Positions 48,703-62,145 of a DNA stretch of 64,000 nt are shown piece by piece. This DNA is from Rhyzopertha dominica (Eukaryota > Arthropoda > Insecta > Coleoptera > Bostrichidae): assembly GCA_025024175.1 (NCBI GenBank), contig QCXZ01000137.1, positions 19,220,001 to 19,284,000 of the forward strand, in the 5' to 3' direction. The notes below the pieces were generated by a model. That model was not told the DNA's origin, ran no database searches, and was given only the letters and a program-made list of their open reading frames with translations. The number at the start of each line of letters is the position of its first letter. Position 1 is the stretch's first letter. The translations under genes and the position numbers were made by a program.

Positions 48703-50345
48703 GATTTATTACGGTTTCCATTAATTCCTGCTAGACAACATATCGCTCAGATTTGATTGTAGTTGCTACCTTCCACACCAATATGCATAACTTTGGTTTC
48801 TTTGACCATCTAGGTTGCAGTCTTTGCTGCCTGGGGGTTGAGAACTACAATCGGAATTTATTTCGTTAATAGCTTCTTTTTTGTTTGCTAACAATTAAAT
48901 GCTTAGGACGCTCGCCACATTCTTATAGGAACTGATTTATTTGAGCAGAATATAACTATATACTTTGATTTATAAATACGTGTATGTACATAATGTTTAT
49001 TCGACATAACTTTGCATTTCTTTCAGGAATAAATAAAAATATTTCTAATTACTAATTTCTACTTTTGATGCGACAGTCGTAAGTTATTTTGTGTATGAAG
49101 TGAAAACGTTGTATCTGCTGCAATGAAATGCAGATATGTCCTATAAAACTAAAATTTTGATATATTTTGAAAGAAAATGATATATCTATAGTGGCTTGGT
49201 GCAGATACGCCCTTAAAGACTATAAAATAAGCAGTTACGACATTGTATACCAATCAGATCACATAATGATACGAAATATTGTAAGGATTTTTTCGTACCT
49301 TACAAAAATGTAGATATGTCTTTTTATGTTTAATAGGGCAGAATAGTTAGTTGTACATATATGTGTGTGTCACTAAATTCTCGTTACTGCATGGTTGTGA
49401 TTATATTTTTTTAATTCTTCGAATTCTTCTGAATTCTTGTAGTCAGTGCTTTGAAAAACTACTTTTTACTTCCTTGCACGTCCAGTTAGTGTAGTACTAC
49501 TTATGTTTTGAAGTACATACTATTTGAAAAAAAATGGTGCAAAGTTTTTGAAAACGTAACGTTATTGCTCTTTTACACTCGCGCAGCGGTTGTTTACCAA
49601 CATCCGTCCTTGGCTGGTCGAAATTGCAGTAATACACCTCTTAATACCTCCAATTAAACACTCGAATAAGACTACCGGTTTGTCCAAAAAAGCTGTTCAA
49701 AGAGCCTGGGTCACGGCAATGGTAGCAAATCGTGACCTTGGCAAGGCCACTCCGTGGTGTTTGTTTAGATTAACTTTTCGCTGAAAGGTCGTCCATCCAG
49801 CACTTGCATCGCACATCCAGCGATATTGCCTTACGTCTCGCATGGGCATTATAACAGTCTATCGTCCTTGGATATCGTGGGTGTCCTGTTTCTAATCAAG
49901 GTTGCATGTGCTTTTTTTTAGCCGCCGGAGACGTGGGCCGGTACTGTTAGCTAATAATAAATGGAAAGCAGCGTTTGTGCTAACACTGGATGTCAGGATA
50001 TGTGTGGTACGCTGTGAATTGGTCCAGCGGATACATTCGTTTATGGTAATACGAACGAACGGCGCATTACACTTTAGGGAAGTGGTTTTGTCGCATATCT
50101 GACTTGTGGGTGCTATTAATGTGCTCTAGATAAGTTACTTTACAGCTGTGTAGAAATAAAGTTTTTTACCTTAACTGGAAACAAGTTGGTTGAGTTCACT
50201 TGAATCACTATTTTGTAAACTTCACCTTTACAAGAAATATGCATAGAATTTTTTTTATAGAAAATTCTATAGCTTAGTGTACAATTCGCTTTATTATATC
50301 TGCGGAAAAACTTTGGAATCTATACTGTATCACTGAATTTCAGTT
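48703..50345. other. non-coding; GC-elevated part at 49560-50110
   Basis: AT-rich up to 49560, then a more balanced stretch with 64- and 66-codon plus ORFs lacking any domain. Could be an old repeat or a regulatory island. Confidence 0.3.
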
Positions 50346-50348
50346 CAG

Positions 50349-50529
50349 TCAATTCAGTTTTTGTTGTGGAAGCTGAAATAATATGGTTTTTCAGTAAATT
50401 TGCTTAAGTTGTTTTCATTCTATTTAAATGGCAGTAACAATGTGTGCGATACCGCAATTTTGTCTGCTCCATTTGATCGAACGTCTGGGGTGCCGCAAGA
50501 ATCGAACCTTGGACCATGCTGTTTCTAAT
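50349..50529 (+). pseudogene. LINE reverse transcriptase fragment
   Basis: One plus frame reads QFLLWKLK, a stop, YGFSVNLLKLFSFYLNGS, then RTSGVPQESNLGPCCF: the stretch of a non-LTR reverse transcriptase from after motif A through motif B (SGVPQGS.LGP). About 60 codons survive, with a stop. Confidence 0.75.
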
Positions 50530-53500
50530 ATTCGTAAAAGCAAGTGATTTGGAACTGTATTAAAAGGTAAGGACAAACAAACATCGTTATTGCTCCAACA
50601 AACCTGACATCACCGCAATGGTGTCGTAAAAAACAAATTAGTATTAAATATAAACAAAAGTAACGCAATGTCGTATGCTCGCTGATGGGCTGCTATCAAT
50701 ATTTCATATGCCATAAATTCAAACGAAAGTAGAATGCGAGTAACAACTGAGAGCAGCACTTGATCAACAGTTTACATTTAGCAATTTACATTATACATTA
50801 CTATCTACACTTGAATAAGCATTATTGATCCGATAGCCTATCTATGGAATTCTACATTGATCAGTGTCATTTTATCGTTTACTATTAATTTTTTTTTGCA
50901 CCCTTGGCTCTTTTGTCTACAACTTTTTTTACTCTTCGGTTAGTATGTTATTTTGAAGTATATCTTCATCAATATTCTGTGTTAACAAGTTAACATACAT
51001 GCCATTACATATTTTGTTTACCGGTGTCGTTATTTTTCTTTAATGTCTGCCTGAGTCAGGAATGAAGGCATATTGTTTGACTTAATGTGATGACTTTGTT
51101 TACTTGCTTTGCTAGTTATTCAAGTTTGGCAATACACCTTTGTGCAAGAAATTGTGTATGCGGTCTAGTTCAGCTGCTATTTATTTCTACGCCTTTGTGT
51201 ATTGTCTTTGGTGACTCCTCCTTTGTAATGGAGTGGTTAGTTTGCTGTAGTATATTCTGTTGTAGCATAACGTTTCTAGGAGAGTACTGGCCAATGTCTT
51301 CTTTTTGTGTATAATGTATTTGTATATTCTTTTTCATACCTGGCGTAGAATTATTGTTTCCTTTTACGTACTGTGTAACCAGTGGCGGCTCCTGAAGGAA
51401 GGCTCTAGGAAGTTGCCCTCCAAAAACATTTAAATTAAATTAATATATCTATATCATGTATATATACATATGTCGCATATTGCATGCACTTTTTTTACTG
51501 GAACTATCTTAATTTTTGCAACGTTAGGTAACCAAGCTTACGTGGGCGCAAGCCTTTACGCCCAATGATTCTATACAATGTGCGGCGTTGTCTTTCAGGT
51601 TTGGTACGATGGTACTAGCGTATAGCTATTTCGGTACATTTTCTTATTGTTTCAGAATACAATCAATAAACCACAGAAACATAAAATAGTGAGATATTCA
51701 AAAAGTATTGACTGCAGTAATAATTTGCTACAAAATTAAACTATATATCGTTAATAATATTTACCCCAGCCGGGGCTGTTATTACCATTTACTATAAAAG
51801 TATTTAGCAAAATTTCCTAAAATGTTATTACGTAAAAGAAAATTTAGCAATAACGTTATCAGTAACGGGTGACTTTAAGAGGAAAATGTGTACAAATTAA
51901 AAGTATGGTCTAGACACAGTTTATGATCAGAAACAGTTTAAAAAACTTCATTTATGTTCAAGTTGCTTTAGGCTTTAAGTTCGACCGATTAATTTCAATT
52001 ACTAAAAACTTTAAAACCTAAAAACAGGCGACACCACTGAGCTTTTTTGTCACTTGCACAAATATAAATTATTAATTTTGCCAAGGCGGATCGATTAGTC
52101 GGCTATTGACGTAAATTCCACCTTAAGTAATGGTAGATCTTAAAGTAAAAAGACGATAAAATGATTCTCTATGGCCGCTAAACGACATCGACAATACACG
52201 CTTATAATGTAGGTAATATGAAAGAAATATATTAAAGCTACGAAAATAATAATTTTGTTATCAAAAGAATTAATTTTAAAGGAAATTTTACATAATAGCA
52301 GAAAAGTCGCCCGGAACCTCAGCTAAATAAAAATAAAACGTACGCGAGATCCTTTAATACAGATTAATTTTAGGAATTTTTAGCAAATCAATTTCTGACC
52401 GTTTCCTTTATTTGCGAATGAAGCCAGTGTTTGGAACGAATGCAGATTTACAGAATTTAATATCATTTGTAAGCAAATTAATGGGCTTTTATTTTTGCTG
52501 AATACTTCGTATTCACAAATTTGATAAAAATGTTACCTAGTTCTTAAAGCTGCTCAGAAGGTAAAATAAAATAGAATCGAAAATCATATAGGCAAAATAT
52601 TTTGTCCTCTTAAGAAATGCTATTTTGTTTTTTATAGATCGATGTTACTTCTCAGTTACACAGATTGTTATTTTCGCAATAGATAATTTCATTCTAGTCA
52701 ATGGTCTTCAGATTAATCCTGGCTGATCCACAAATATCACAGGACTGCAATAACGGCGGTTTTCAAATTGCTATAAGGTGCAATATTTTCAAGGGATGCT
52801 ATGGACATAGCATTTATAATCCGTTGTACCAAATTTTCTGACAATATCGAATATTGTTGAGATTCAAAACTTAACATAAGGCATCCACGATCTCCTTGCA
52901 GGGCAAGACAATATTAAATAAGTAATATTCTTTACTTTTGGGTATTGGAGCTGGATATCCATTTGCTATGATTTTGTAAATCTCAGACGAAATTCATAAC
53001 ATTATCTGCTACATCAAAGTTGTTATAGAAAACTTGTACGATTGTCACGGAATGTTTGTTTTATAGCATACATAGTCACAATTATACATAAAAAATTTAC
53101 GAGATTATTTGCTTGAGGTAAAAATTTCTTGACTGACTGCCAAACGTACAATTTAGAGAAGAATTAAGAAAATAATATTATGCAATTCATATCGAAGATA
53201 CAACTTAAGGATGACTGTTAACTATCTAAAACAGATAATTTTACACTTGTGGCTGTTTAATGCCCATTGTGTCTTAAGAAATTTATTCAAGATATATGGT
53301 TGCACTAACACTAGCATTCATTTGTTGTCACCATATGAACTCTGTTCACAGATGGAAGAGTGTAGGTAGCATCGTGTGTCATGTAGCATTATATGGACGT
53401 TTACTCCAATGCAAATTCTAATTTCTCGACTGTCTGAACTTAACCTTCTTGCTGTATGCAGATTACAGCATCAGGTGTAACCCGCGTGATCCATTTTGGA

Positions 53501-54220
53501 CTTCACTGAGGTCCTTGAGCATNATGCAACGTTATGTTTGAAAGTACCATGCCCTGAATAAATAATATCGAAACAAGCAGATTAGGATCGGAACCGCAGA
53601 TACTTTTGTATGTAAANCAATTTTAATCCTATGTCGAAAGAATTATGTGTGTGCAGTTGTCGCGNACAATCATGTCGCAAATAATGAAAAAGATACGTTA
53701 TATAAACGCCATTGAGTAAACACAAAAGATTACTGTTGCAGAAGTATGCGTTTCTGGCGCTAAATAGAGCGTGACCGGTTTTGAGAACCTTACTTGTTAG
53801 AACGTCAATATCATCGGAGAACGTGCGTTGTAAAATATTGATGTTTAAACGCTTCCTGATTGTCGGTATGCGAAATTATCGAATTTTTATGGACGCCAAT
53901 TCATTTTGACAGCAATCAATTTAACACCAGTCTATTTAAAGCTACGGATAATTAACATAATCGAGATTTATGATGGTGTTTGTTGGGTGCCCTAAGGTTA
54001 CTTTTTTGCTAGATCTGGCAGCCACACACGTATTAAAGGCAACTAAATGTAAATATTTATAAATATCTGGGAAAGAGTGTGATTATTATAGGATTAGTAA
54101 AATGCTGTGTATATAGCGTTAAATGAACTTTACCTTATTCACAGTAATGCAAAAGTTTGAAACAAAATTCACCACTCCCTTATTTAGTGTTAAGAAAATA
54201 CTTTTAAAGTAATTGACACT
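50530..54220. other. non-coding, nothing recognised
   Basis: Long AT-rich stretch. CAGTGGCGGCTCC at 51380 resembles a hAT end, but I could not find its partner. Confidence 0.35.
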
Positions 54221-54223
54221 GGC

Positions 54224-54370
54224 CGAGAAGAGTATAAACACTTTAAATTGTGCCATTTCTGTACGAATTATTTGTTCTAAATCTTGCAACTTGTTAGGTC
54301 CATTACAATAAACCCTGTGAATTTTAAATAACCCAACAGAAAAATCTATGAGGGCTAAATCGGCAGATTG
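54224..54370 (-). pseudogene. mariner-like transposase C-terminal fragment
   Basis: The minus strand reads QSADLALIDFSVGLFKIHRV then NKLQDLEQIIRTEMAQFK, matching the SPDL.PLDFFLWG.LK..VY and L..L...IR.E block around the last catalytic residue of mariner-like transposases. Here the catalytic D of the DFFLWG block survives as D (LIDF). A different lineage from the 45-kb copy. Confidence 0.6.
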
Positions 54371-55955
54371 CGGCGGTACTCAGTTGATCCTCACAATCCA
54401 TATTCAAGGAAATAATTCTTCAAGATATCGAGCAACCTCTATAACGGGCAGTAGTCAAGTTTCCGACACTCTCGTGTCCAATGAGGATTTTGTTGAATCC
54501 ATCATTAAAATATATATTCTTTCTAATTTCGACAAACTTGCCATTTGCCTCTAGCTTTGATAAATGTTAGTACGTCAAATAATTAACCGCAGTTGCTAGA
54601 CTTATCTCCATCAAACTAATTCTCATATTGGTTTCAGTTTTACTTAAAATTAAATAATCTAAATATTTTCTGGTATCCTAAAATAAAATTTGCTTGTTCC
54701 AAAATCTGTTATTTGTAAACCAGGGCAATAACGAATTAAAACTAGTAAAATGTATACCGAAGTCCCAAAGTAAATGTGACATTTTTTCACTGAAATAGTT
54801 ACGCAAGGTAGCAATTTTTTGCACAATCATTTAGAAAATACAAAGAACTATCAAAAACAAAAGTTGATAATGACGTCGTTGCTTGGAGATCAATTGTCAT
54901 CGTACTATTTTGCACGTTAAAAGATTCAAAAAACAAAATTAAATTAACATTAAGTAGAGGAGTTATGAATTTTCTCACAGGCGGTATAAATGGACCAGGG
55001 AATAACAGATTATATTTTTGTATTACTTCCATAATTTATTTTTATTCTTTATTACATATATATAGCTACAGTAATACCAGTTACCTGTGACTCTACCTTA
55101 ACATTAATAAAATTACGCATGAATCCTAGACAACATGTCGCACATCCCTCTTCTTCAACTATAGTCAAGAATTGGTCCCTTGGGACTTCTTTTTCAAAAT
55201 TTGAAACATCATCTTAGCTGACGTCATAACAAATTGAAAAATATTTTTAACCAACTGAAAAGCATATCCAAAACATATTGTTTAATTGGAAGGAAATTAT
55301 CTCATTGTTTCTTGTATATATGTATAGATATCGTCGGCTATATACAATCATTTTTATCTGCGGGTGCTGTGTATTTCAGAAACAGTGTCACACATATCAC
55401 AATAATAAAAAATATAAATTAGCAATGAGCATCAGCTTCTCTGTTTAAGGAATTAGGTACTTGGCGTTGTTACATAAATTTCTTACTGCACATAATCAAC
55501 TTTACTTACAAACGAGTAGCAATTATAAAGATTTAATTAACAATCCCAGAAAATATTATACTCGAGCTTTGCTTCCTGAAAGTATAATACGTGATAGATG
55601 GTTTCGTATGTACAGGGGCAACATCTAAAAGATATGTACATGCCTCAGTAGCAAATGTTAATTAGAGCCGTAAGGCTTAATTCATTATCAACAGTCAGAT
55701 TGCCTTCTATCGCTGTCGGCAAAAGAATGACTGTTATAATGTAGCATAATTATTATTAACTGTTGAATGCGAGTTTAACTACTGAATAAAGTCTACAACA
55801 TGTCAAACTTATCAGCTAAACTCGTAAAATTATCACCCACATAAAAAACAGTCGAGTGCACTGCACTTCTATTATGTAATTGTTTCATTAACAGAGTAAT
55901 TAGCAGGTAGCTTAATGCGCTCAAGCTTAAAATAAAGACACTGATGAATTTTTAT
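54371..55955. other. non-coding, nothing recognised
   Basis: AT-rich. The minus-strand continuation of the transposase relic may reach about 54550, but it is too decayed to delimit. Confidence 0.35.
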
Positions 55956-55959
55956 CGCC

Positions 55960-56285
55960 TGAGCTTATTGGGACCGGGACCACACTAAATGAATGGAAAA
56001 TTTTCCGATTCTGCTACAAAACACAAAAGTCATCGGACTTCTCTGGTGGAAATCTTGCTAAAACGAAAGGAGGGGACACGACATTGGCCGACCTTCACTC
56101 CGATAGCTTCTGAAACTCCGGAGACCTTCAGGATAAGTCGGAAATCGTCTGCAATATGATCTCCCATTTATCGTAATGAGTTCATTGGTAAATTGACGTG
56201 GAAACAACAGACATTTAATGACATCCGTAAAATGCAAGTGACTGACATTGGGCACTGGTTTTATACAACAGTGCAAGGTGCTGGT
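55960..56285. other. GC-elevated island, candidate conserved non-coding element
   Basis: Balanced composition with words such as CCCATTTATCGTAATGAG, TTGACGTGGAAAC and CATTTAATGACATCC, and no convincing coding frame. Resembles enhancer-type conserved DNA; not verifiable here. Confidence 0.3.
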
Positions 56286-58865
56286 GGCTTTGTTCCAAAT
56301 ATGAAGTAAGATTTAATTTGGTTTGCGAGATTTTTGTACGAGAAGACGTATCTTATACCTGACATTATAAAATAAGTGATCGATTTTGTTAAGAAAAAAG
56401 ACGAGGTTAAGCCATGATGATCAAAGATCAAATTTCTAATAATTCCACGCTATAATAAGCATGAAAAATGTCGTATACTTTTTTGTCAAAAAGCACAGTC
56501 ATGGAAGATCCATCATCCCCAGTAAAAAAAGCTTTGATAAGATTTTTGCGAGAGAGGTTTGTGAAACGTATTTCTTACAGCTGCAACTGTTAAATAGATA
56601 ATGTATCGGTTGATAAAATTTGTAAGCAGGGCGTTATATAGCATATGCGCTTGGTTCTTGTTTATATTAATATGCACATGTACATGTTAGAATTTAAATT
56701 CAAAATTAAGTAAGTTGTTACAAGCAATATGTAAGCTTTAATAATTAGGCTTATACTTGGGTGCAAAAAAGTAAACATAATCTTTTAATTTGTCTCGTTG
56801 ATGATAAGTTGGCTAGGAAACACTATTGCAAGCGACCTATACGGTCGTCGCAAACTATATGGAGTAGCATTATATTGAATGCATCTGATCAACTTAAAAC
56901 AATAAGGTATTGTANATAATTTTATAAACNNTAAAGGCATCATTTACAGATCGTCTTGTGGTTCAGTTGCGAAGCTTAGAGTGAGCCAAAGTGCTCTCCT
57001 ATGAATGCTTTCTGTGCTCTACGAATTTAGAAAGGATTCTAGATCACTGAACAAAAGCAATTCAAAATCTCAAATACATGTCCCAAATTATGTAGGGATT
57101 TTGTTACAATCTACCGCATGTAGACCTACTTATTGATAGCCGGCAAACCCTAACTTCGTATCTAGCAGAACCTCGAAGTCTCTGCATCATACAAAATGTA
57201 ACTTAGGGCATCTCATGTCTATTATTATTACAATACTCATCAAGCCCGTTCAAATTATTCTGCTGTAAGGCGAAGGAATTATTACCAATCTTGAAAGTTT
57301 TAAATATTTTCATATAAATTGTATAAAGTTTAAAATAATTGAAAACCGTCAACAGTGGATAAAAAAAACAGGCAACGGAATTAGGGAACAACTCTCGATA
57401 TTTTACATAAGAGTGAAGTCTATCAGAAAACGTTGAAAATAACGAACTGGAACTGCAATAAGTAAATAATTTTTACACTCTTTCTCAAACGTCTGATACT
57501 TTTGAGTTTATGCGCAGACTCGGAAACATCATCCTCGTCTAGAAATTTTGAGAGACGGAAACCACATGATAATAAATAAATAAATAAATAAGGTGGTTGT
57601 GAAAGAACCTCTGAATGCATTTTTTCGGGAACATCTGTTCGGCAGATCAGGCGTTACGGCCATAAAGACATTCCTGATTGAATGGTTTCTCTTTTTATGA
57701 ACGAGAAGAAGGCTTTAATTATTCCGCTAATAAGTCAGAATAATAAGAAGCATTAATGGTACGTCGCCTTTTGGCAGAGAGAGTATGCTGGGGATGGAAA
57801 TTGTAAGTCTTTTAAAGGTTTTTCAAAACAGAAATGTTTGAGTGACATCACTATTGAAAAATTTTGACAAATCGGTATGAACTAGCTGTTGACTATCAAA
57901 TTTATTATAAAAGTAAGTGATAAATTCTATCAGGCTAGTTTCGCGAAAGCTTGTTCCAAAGAATTCATAGTGACATAAAAATATTAGCAAGAACTTTTCT
58001 AGGATACATAATTTTGAAAAGCTAATGTAATCACAACTGTTTTGCAAATGGAGAATGATCTTCCACCAATTAGGAAAGAAACCTTAAGATGCAGATGTAC
58101 TGAAAATTATATGCAGAGGATCTAAAAGAGACGAACTAAAAGTTCTTATAAGCAATAATGGAATTTTGTTGGGGCCAATTTTGTTCTTGCAAATGCTCGC
58201 AGGACCGTGAAGAACTGGAAATGTTGGCAGAATAAATATAACCCTTCTCTGCAAAAGTAATAGTTTTTCTATCTACCAGCTCAGTCCCTAACCACACAGA
58301 AAATGGTGTTAAGTAAAATAAACTATATTTATGAGTTCTTTTTGTGAGAAAAATGGTAAATCACGTCACTTCATTCGACAACTGCAAGTTTACGCAAATC
58401 GCTACCATCTACAATATTCTTCCAGGGTTTTTCGCCCTGATCTGATAGACTGACATAAATAAAAAATAATTATATTATAATGTTTTGGGATCCATGTTTT
58501 TAGCTGTATTTTATGATAACTAACAACATCTATTTTGTTTCTTTAGTGACGTGTCGCCTGATCTTTGGTGTAACAACAGTGTCTACTAATCACCCTATAC
58601 CCCCAGATCCAAATTATGTAGAAATGCATTAAAAAAAACAAAAACGTGCGTACATGCATGAACCATCATAACCTGTACAAGTTAGATGATCCCTGCTATC
58701 CAAAATATTATCAAATCTAGAAGTGTGTGGCTAAATAATATGTTTAACAAAATATAGTTAAAGCGTATTGATCGCCTAACTGCGGAAATAATTTCACTTT
58801 ACTCGATTAACAATCGACTTTTGTAAATGGGCTGTTATCGATACACTATGCCGCTATTAAAATGA
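56286..58865. other. non-coding; short (AAAT)n at 57571-57592
   Basis: AT-rich. The only definite feature is the 22-bp AATA repeat at 57571-57592. Confidence 0.4.
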
Positions 58866-58869
58866 TAAA

Positions 58870-59335
58870 TGAGCTTGCCGCAATGATCATTCAAGCTAAC
58901 ACAATTGACGTCAGTATTATAATCATGACAAATTCATTTCATCATTATCTGCAAAGAAAACCGCGACCGAATTGATTAAATCAATTTATCCAACAAGGAA
59001 CCCAATGAATCTATTTCAAGTTCAGTGGATGATTTTATTGCGTTAAAATTAATGGTCCTAAAAATCTCGTTGATCTTTCTAACTTCCTACACCCGAAGGA
59101 TATAATCATCATTAATATCAGATAATTCAGCCTAAAATTTTTCGTCCGCCTATTCTCCGCCCAAGTTATGCATCGCCTGGGGTATTTTAGACCAACATTT
59201 AAATTAACAGCATAATCAGTTTATAATAGCAGGAGGTATAGCGGTTCTTGATGTCGGATTTTTTAAAACAATTGACATTATTGTGACACAGAAAATGTCA
59301 AGGTAGGTGGCGGGAAAGCTGCAATTCCTTGTTAT
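58870..59335. other. motif-rich block, candidate regulatory element
   Basis: Contains TTGACGTCAGT (CRE-like, about 58907), GATTAAATCAATTTATC (about 58974, paired homeodomain words), CATCATTATCTGC (GATA-like) and GTCCGCCTATTCTCCGCCC (about 59143). No coding frame. Inference from motif density only. Confidence 0.25.
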
Positions 59336-59800
59336 GCTTGTTGGTTTGTTTAAAACATTCAGGTATACCCGAGGAAGTCACAAAGACAGATAATGTTAAT
59401 TGGACAGAATTAAGTCCTATCTCTCATTAACACTTTAAATTGTTGAGCATACATTAGGATTGAATCTTATATTTGTTCGATTAGAACATGTGCCGAAAGC
59501 ATAAGACTTGACGTGGTAACTGAGTTTCACACACGCATGTAATTTGGCTTAGTCATTGTATTTATATCACGTTGAAAGAAATGTGACAACGAGGAGAAAG
59601 ACTTGGAATGAGCGAATGGTTTATTGCAATTTCATATATTTATATTTGTGGGTTCTTTTCCCGTGTCTCTTGTCGAAAGATGTTTTAAATGTGTTGTTTG
59701 CTTGACTGAAGTGAATTATTTTGTAACTTTTATTTACATTACCCTACAGAGGATATCCGATTTGTAATGTCTGTCGTATCCAATGGGTTGCGTAGCCATC

Positions 59801-59801
<1 letters not shown>

Positions 59802-59865
<64 letters not shown>

Positions 59866-59871
59866 TATAAT

Positions 59872-59902
<31 letters not shown>

Positions 59903-59936
59903 GTAGTAATAATAATAATATATAATAATAATAACA
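59802..59936. repeat. (AAT)n microsatellite, interrupted
   Basis: About 135 bp of AAT units with interruptions (ATTATAATTATAAT; AATAGTAGTAAT). It is followed directly by ACAACAACAAC and the 5' break of the R4/Dong-like LINE. Confidence 0.95.
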
Positions 59937-59963
59937 ACAACAACAGAGAAGCAGAAAGGATGT
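59937..59963 (+). pseudogene. R4/Dong-like LINE, upstream piece
   Basis: Directly after the AAT/AAC repeat the plus strand reads EKQKGC (59946-59963), which belongs just upstream of the QGCKDQ block of the reverse transcriptase found after the family A copy. The 5' truncation of the LINE thus falls at the microsatellite. Confidence 0.65.
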
Positions 59964-60653
59964 TATAAATGATTCATGCATCCAGGGCGCTCATGGAAAT
60001 TATCGATTAAATCAGTTTGCCGCCTCTCAGGAATGTGAACACAACAATTGCTTTATTGTATACATACTTTTTCATCTGTCGATTTTTGAATTGTTTATAT
60101 ATTCTAATATGAGAAAACACATGAGTATTTTGTGGGATAATCAACTTTAAGGTTGCGAANGCTCATATTTCGGAGTATTCGGAGCTGTGGGATGACACGG
60201 TTTCGTATAACTTTTAGGTTATGTATCGTACTTGTGAGGTTGTGGCTACAATAAGCCTGTTAAGTAATGATACTATGAAGGATTGAAAGATGGTTTTAGC
60301 CTGCTGCAATTGTAAAATTCACAAACTAAGTGATAGTAACGTTAGCTGCAGTAGGTACAGATTTCAAAGCTTCCACAGTGCAACTGTAGAGGTTACCACA
60401 AGCCTGATTTACCAATAATTATTGTTACCTCTTAACTTTGAAAAAAAAATAGAATCGTAAATTCTTGGAAAATCTTTATAAAGTCATCAATTTCGTGACT
60501 AACTTCATCTGCAACATTCAGTACTATCGTGCTCATTGAAGTTCAGTTATCGCCGTGCATATTGTAGCTTGGCAGCAGTTATAATAAGGCGGCACAAATA
60601 ATTCAAAAATCAACGCCGCCCGCGTTGCATAAATCATTTATAGAAACCCTGTA
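59964..60653. mobile_element. family A TA-flanked element, copy 3, inside a LINE
   Basis: The right end (ATTTATAGAAACCCTGTA) is complete; the left end starts at TATAAATGATTCATGCATCC, having lost about 10 bp of the terminal repeat. Internal blocks match the 7155-9549 copy. The flanking LINE frame closes precisely when this element and one TA are removed. Confidence 0.8.
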
Positions 60654-62145
60654 GAAATTCACAAGGATGCAAGGACCAAGTAACCATTAACTTAGTCATA
60701 GTGCAGCAGGTCTTACGGAAGAGACGAAACCTAAGTTTGGGATATATTGATTACAAGAAGGCCTTTGACTCAAACCCTATTCGTTCCTGATCAAGATTTT
60801 AGAAATATATAAAGTGGACGCTAATGTTATCCAAATTGTCTCAGGAGCAGTGCTGACTTGGTCTACCATACATATACACAATCAACACGCGCAAGATTAG
60901 CATCCGGAGAGGAATCTGTCAGGGTAAATGCTTGACTACTCGGTAATTCTGTGTTGGGCTAAATCCGCTGAGTCATTCCCTAAACGAAACAGATTACGGA
61001 TTCAGGATAAAGGATCACAACCAAGAGTACCTTCTGAATCACGTTTTTCCATGGATGACCTAAAGCTTTACGCCAGCTTCCAAGAACAGATTTAAAAACT
61101 AGTACATATCACTGAGAAGTTCAGTAACGACGTACGAATGGTGTTTGGCATCGACAAATGCAAGACAATCAGCCTGGTGAAGGGAACATTGGCGAACAAT
61201 GAAAAGATACGTGTCAGGGAAGGCCGACTAATAGAATCGGTATCAGGGAGTGAGCACTGCAAATACTTGGGATTCATACAATTGAAAGAAATGAAGCAGA
61301 CGGAATTCAGAGAATCGCTTTGCAAAAAATTTGATGCTAGACTAAAAGACATCCTCCGAACACAGCTAAACACTCGTAGTAAGATTATTGCAATCAATAC
61401 ATACGCTGGACGAGAACAGACATTGGAGATCTGAAAAGAAGCATACGTGTCACGCTTACTAACTAGAGAATGCGCCACCCAAAAGCTGCAGTTGAGAGAA
61501 CTACTTTATCACACGACCAGGGAGGGTTGGGCATCACGGACCTGAAAAGCGCACTTAGAACAGCAAACCAAGAGGCTGAGGCAACACTTCTACAGTAAAA
61601 ACAATCTGTACTTGTACCTGGTTGTAAACAGTGCAGATGTATATAGACCGTGGAACCTGCAACCAGAAAGTAGAAGTATCGAAGTTAGCATTGACCAATG
61701 GAAAGCCAAACTCACGAAATGGAACAGGCTCATATAGCTAAGAGAGCGTCAAATCTATGGCTAAAGAAAGGAACGTTGCATGCAGAAATAACTTGATAAG
61801 TGATGGCCATACAGGACTGAATAGTAACTACAAGAAATTACAGGAAACGCATTGTAAAAGAGCCCAATATCACGGACGCCTGTAGGAGATGGAATAAAGG
61901 AAGCGAAACAATCAAGCACATTACTGGAGTAAAAGTCTAGCACCGGGCGACTATACTTGTGGACGTGGTTATTCCGTTAAACAAGAATTTGCGTCATAAC
62001 ATGCAAGGAAAATAAATAAATATATGGAGCTTTCAATCGAACTAAAACAACTATGGGGCCTGTCGGGAGTGAAGATCAAACCGACTGTAATATGAATCAC
62101 TAAATAATATAGCTCATTGTAAACAAAATAATAATAATAAAGTAA
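60654..62145 (+). pseudogene. R4/Dong-like non-LTR retrotransposon, RT and C-terminal domain
   Basis: Plus-strand frames: RNSQGCKDQVTINLVIVQ and GYIDYKKAFDS (motif A, catalytic D, 60654-60770), LIKILEIYKVDANVIQIV, IRRGICQGKCL (motif B), FRIKDHNQEYLLNH, SMDDLKLYAS (motif C with DD intact, about 61050), then the open stretch 61138-61434 with GIDKCKTISLVKG and KYLGFIQLK. Beyond it, decayed frames give CRRWNKGSETIKHITG and YMELSIELKQLWGLSGVKIK, the zinc-knuckle and restriction-like-endonuclease region of R2/R4-type elements. Frameshifts and stops abound. It ends in AAAATAATAATAATAAAG, meeting AAT repeats again. Confidence 0.8.

Noticed and set aside
51372..51540. hAT element starting CAGTGGCGGCTCC
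   Set aside because: No complementary right end; the only candidate flank repeat (taggtaac) matches 6 of 8 and is not next to a terminus.
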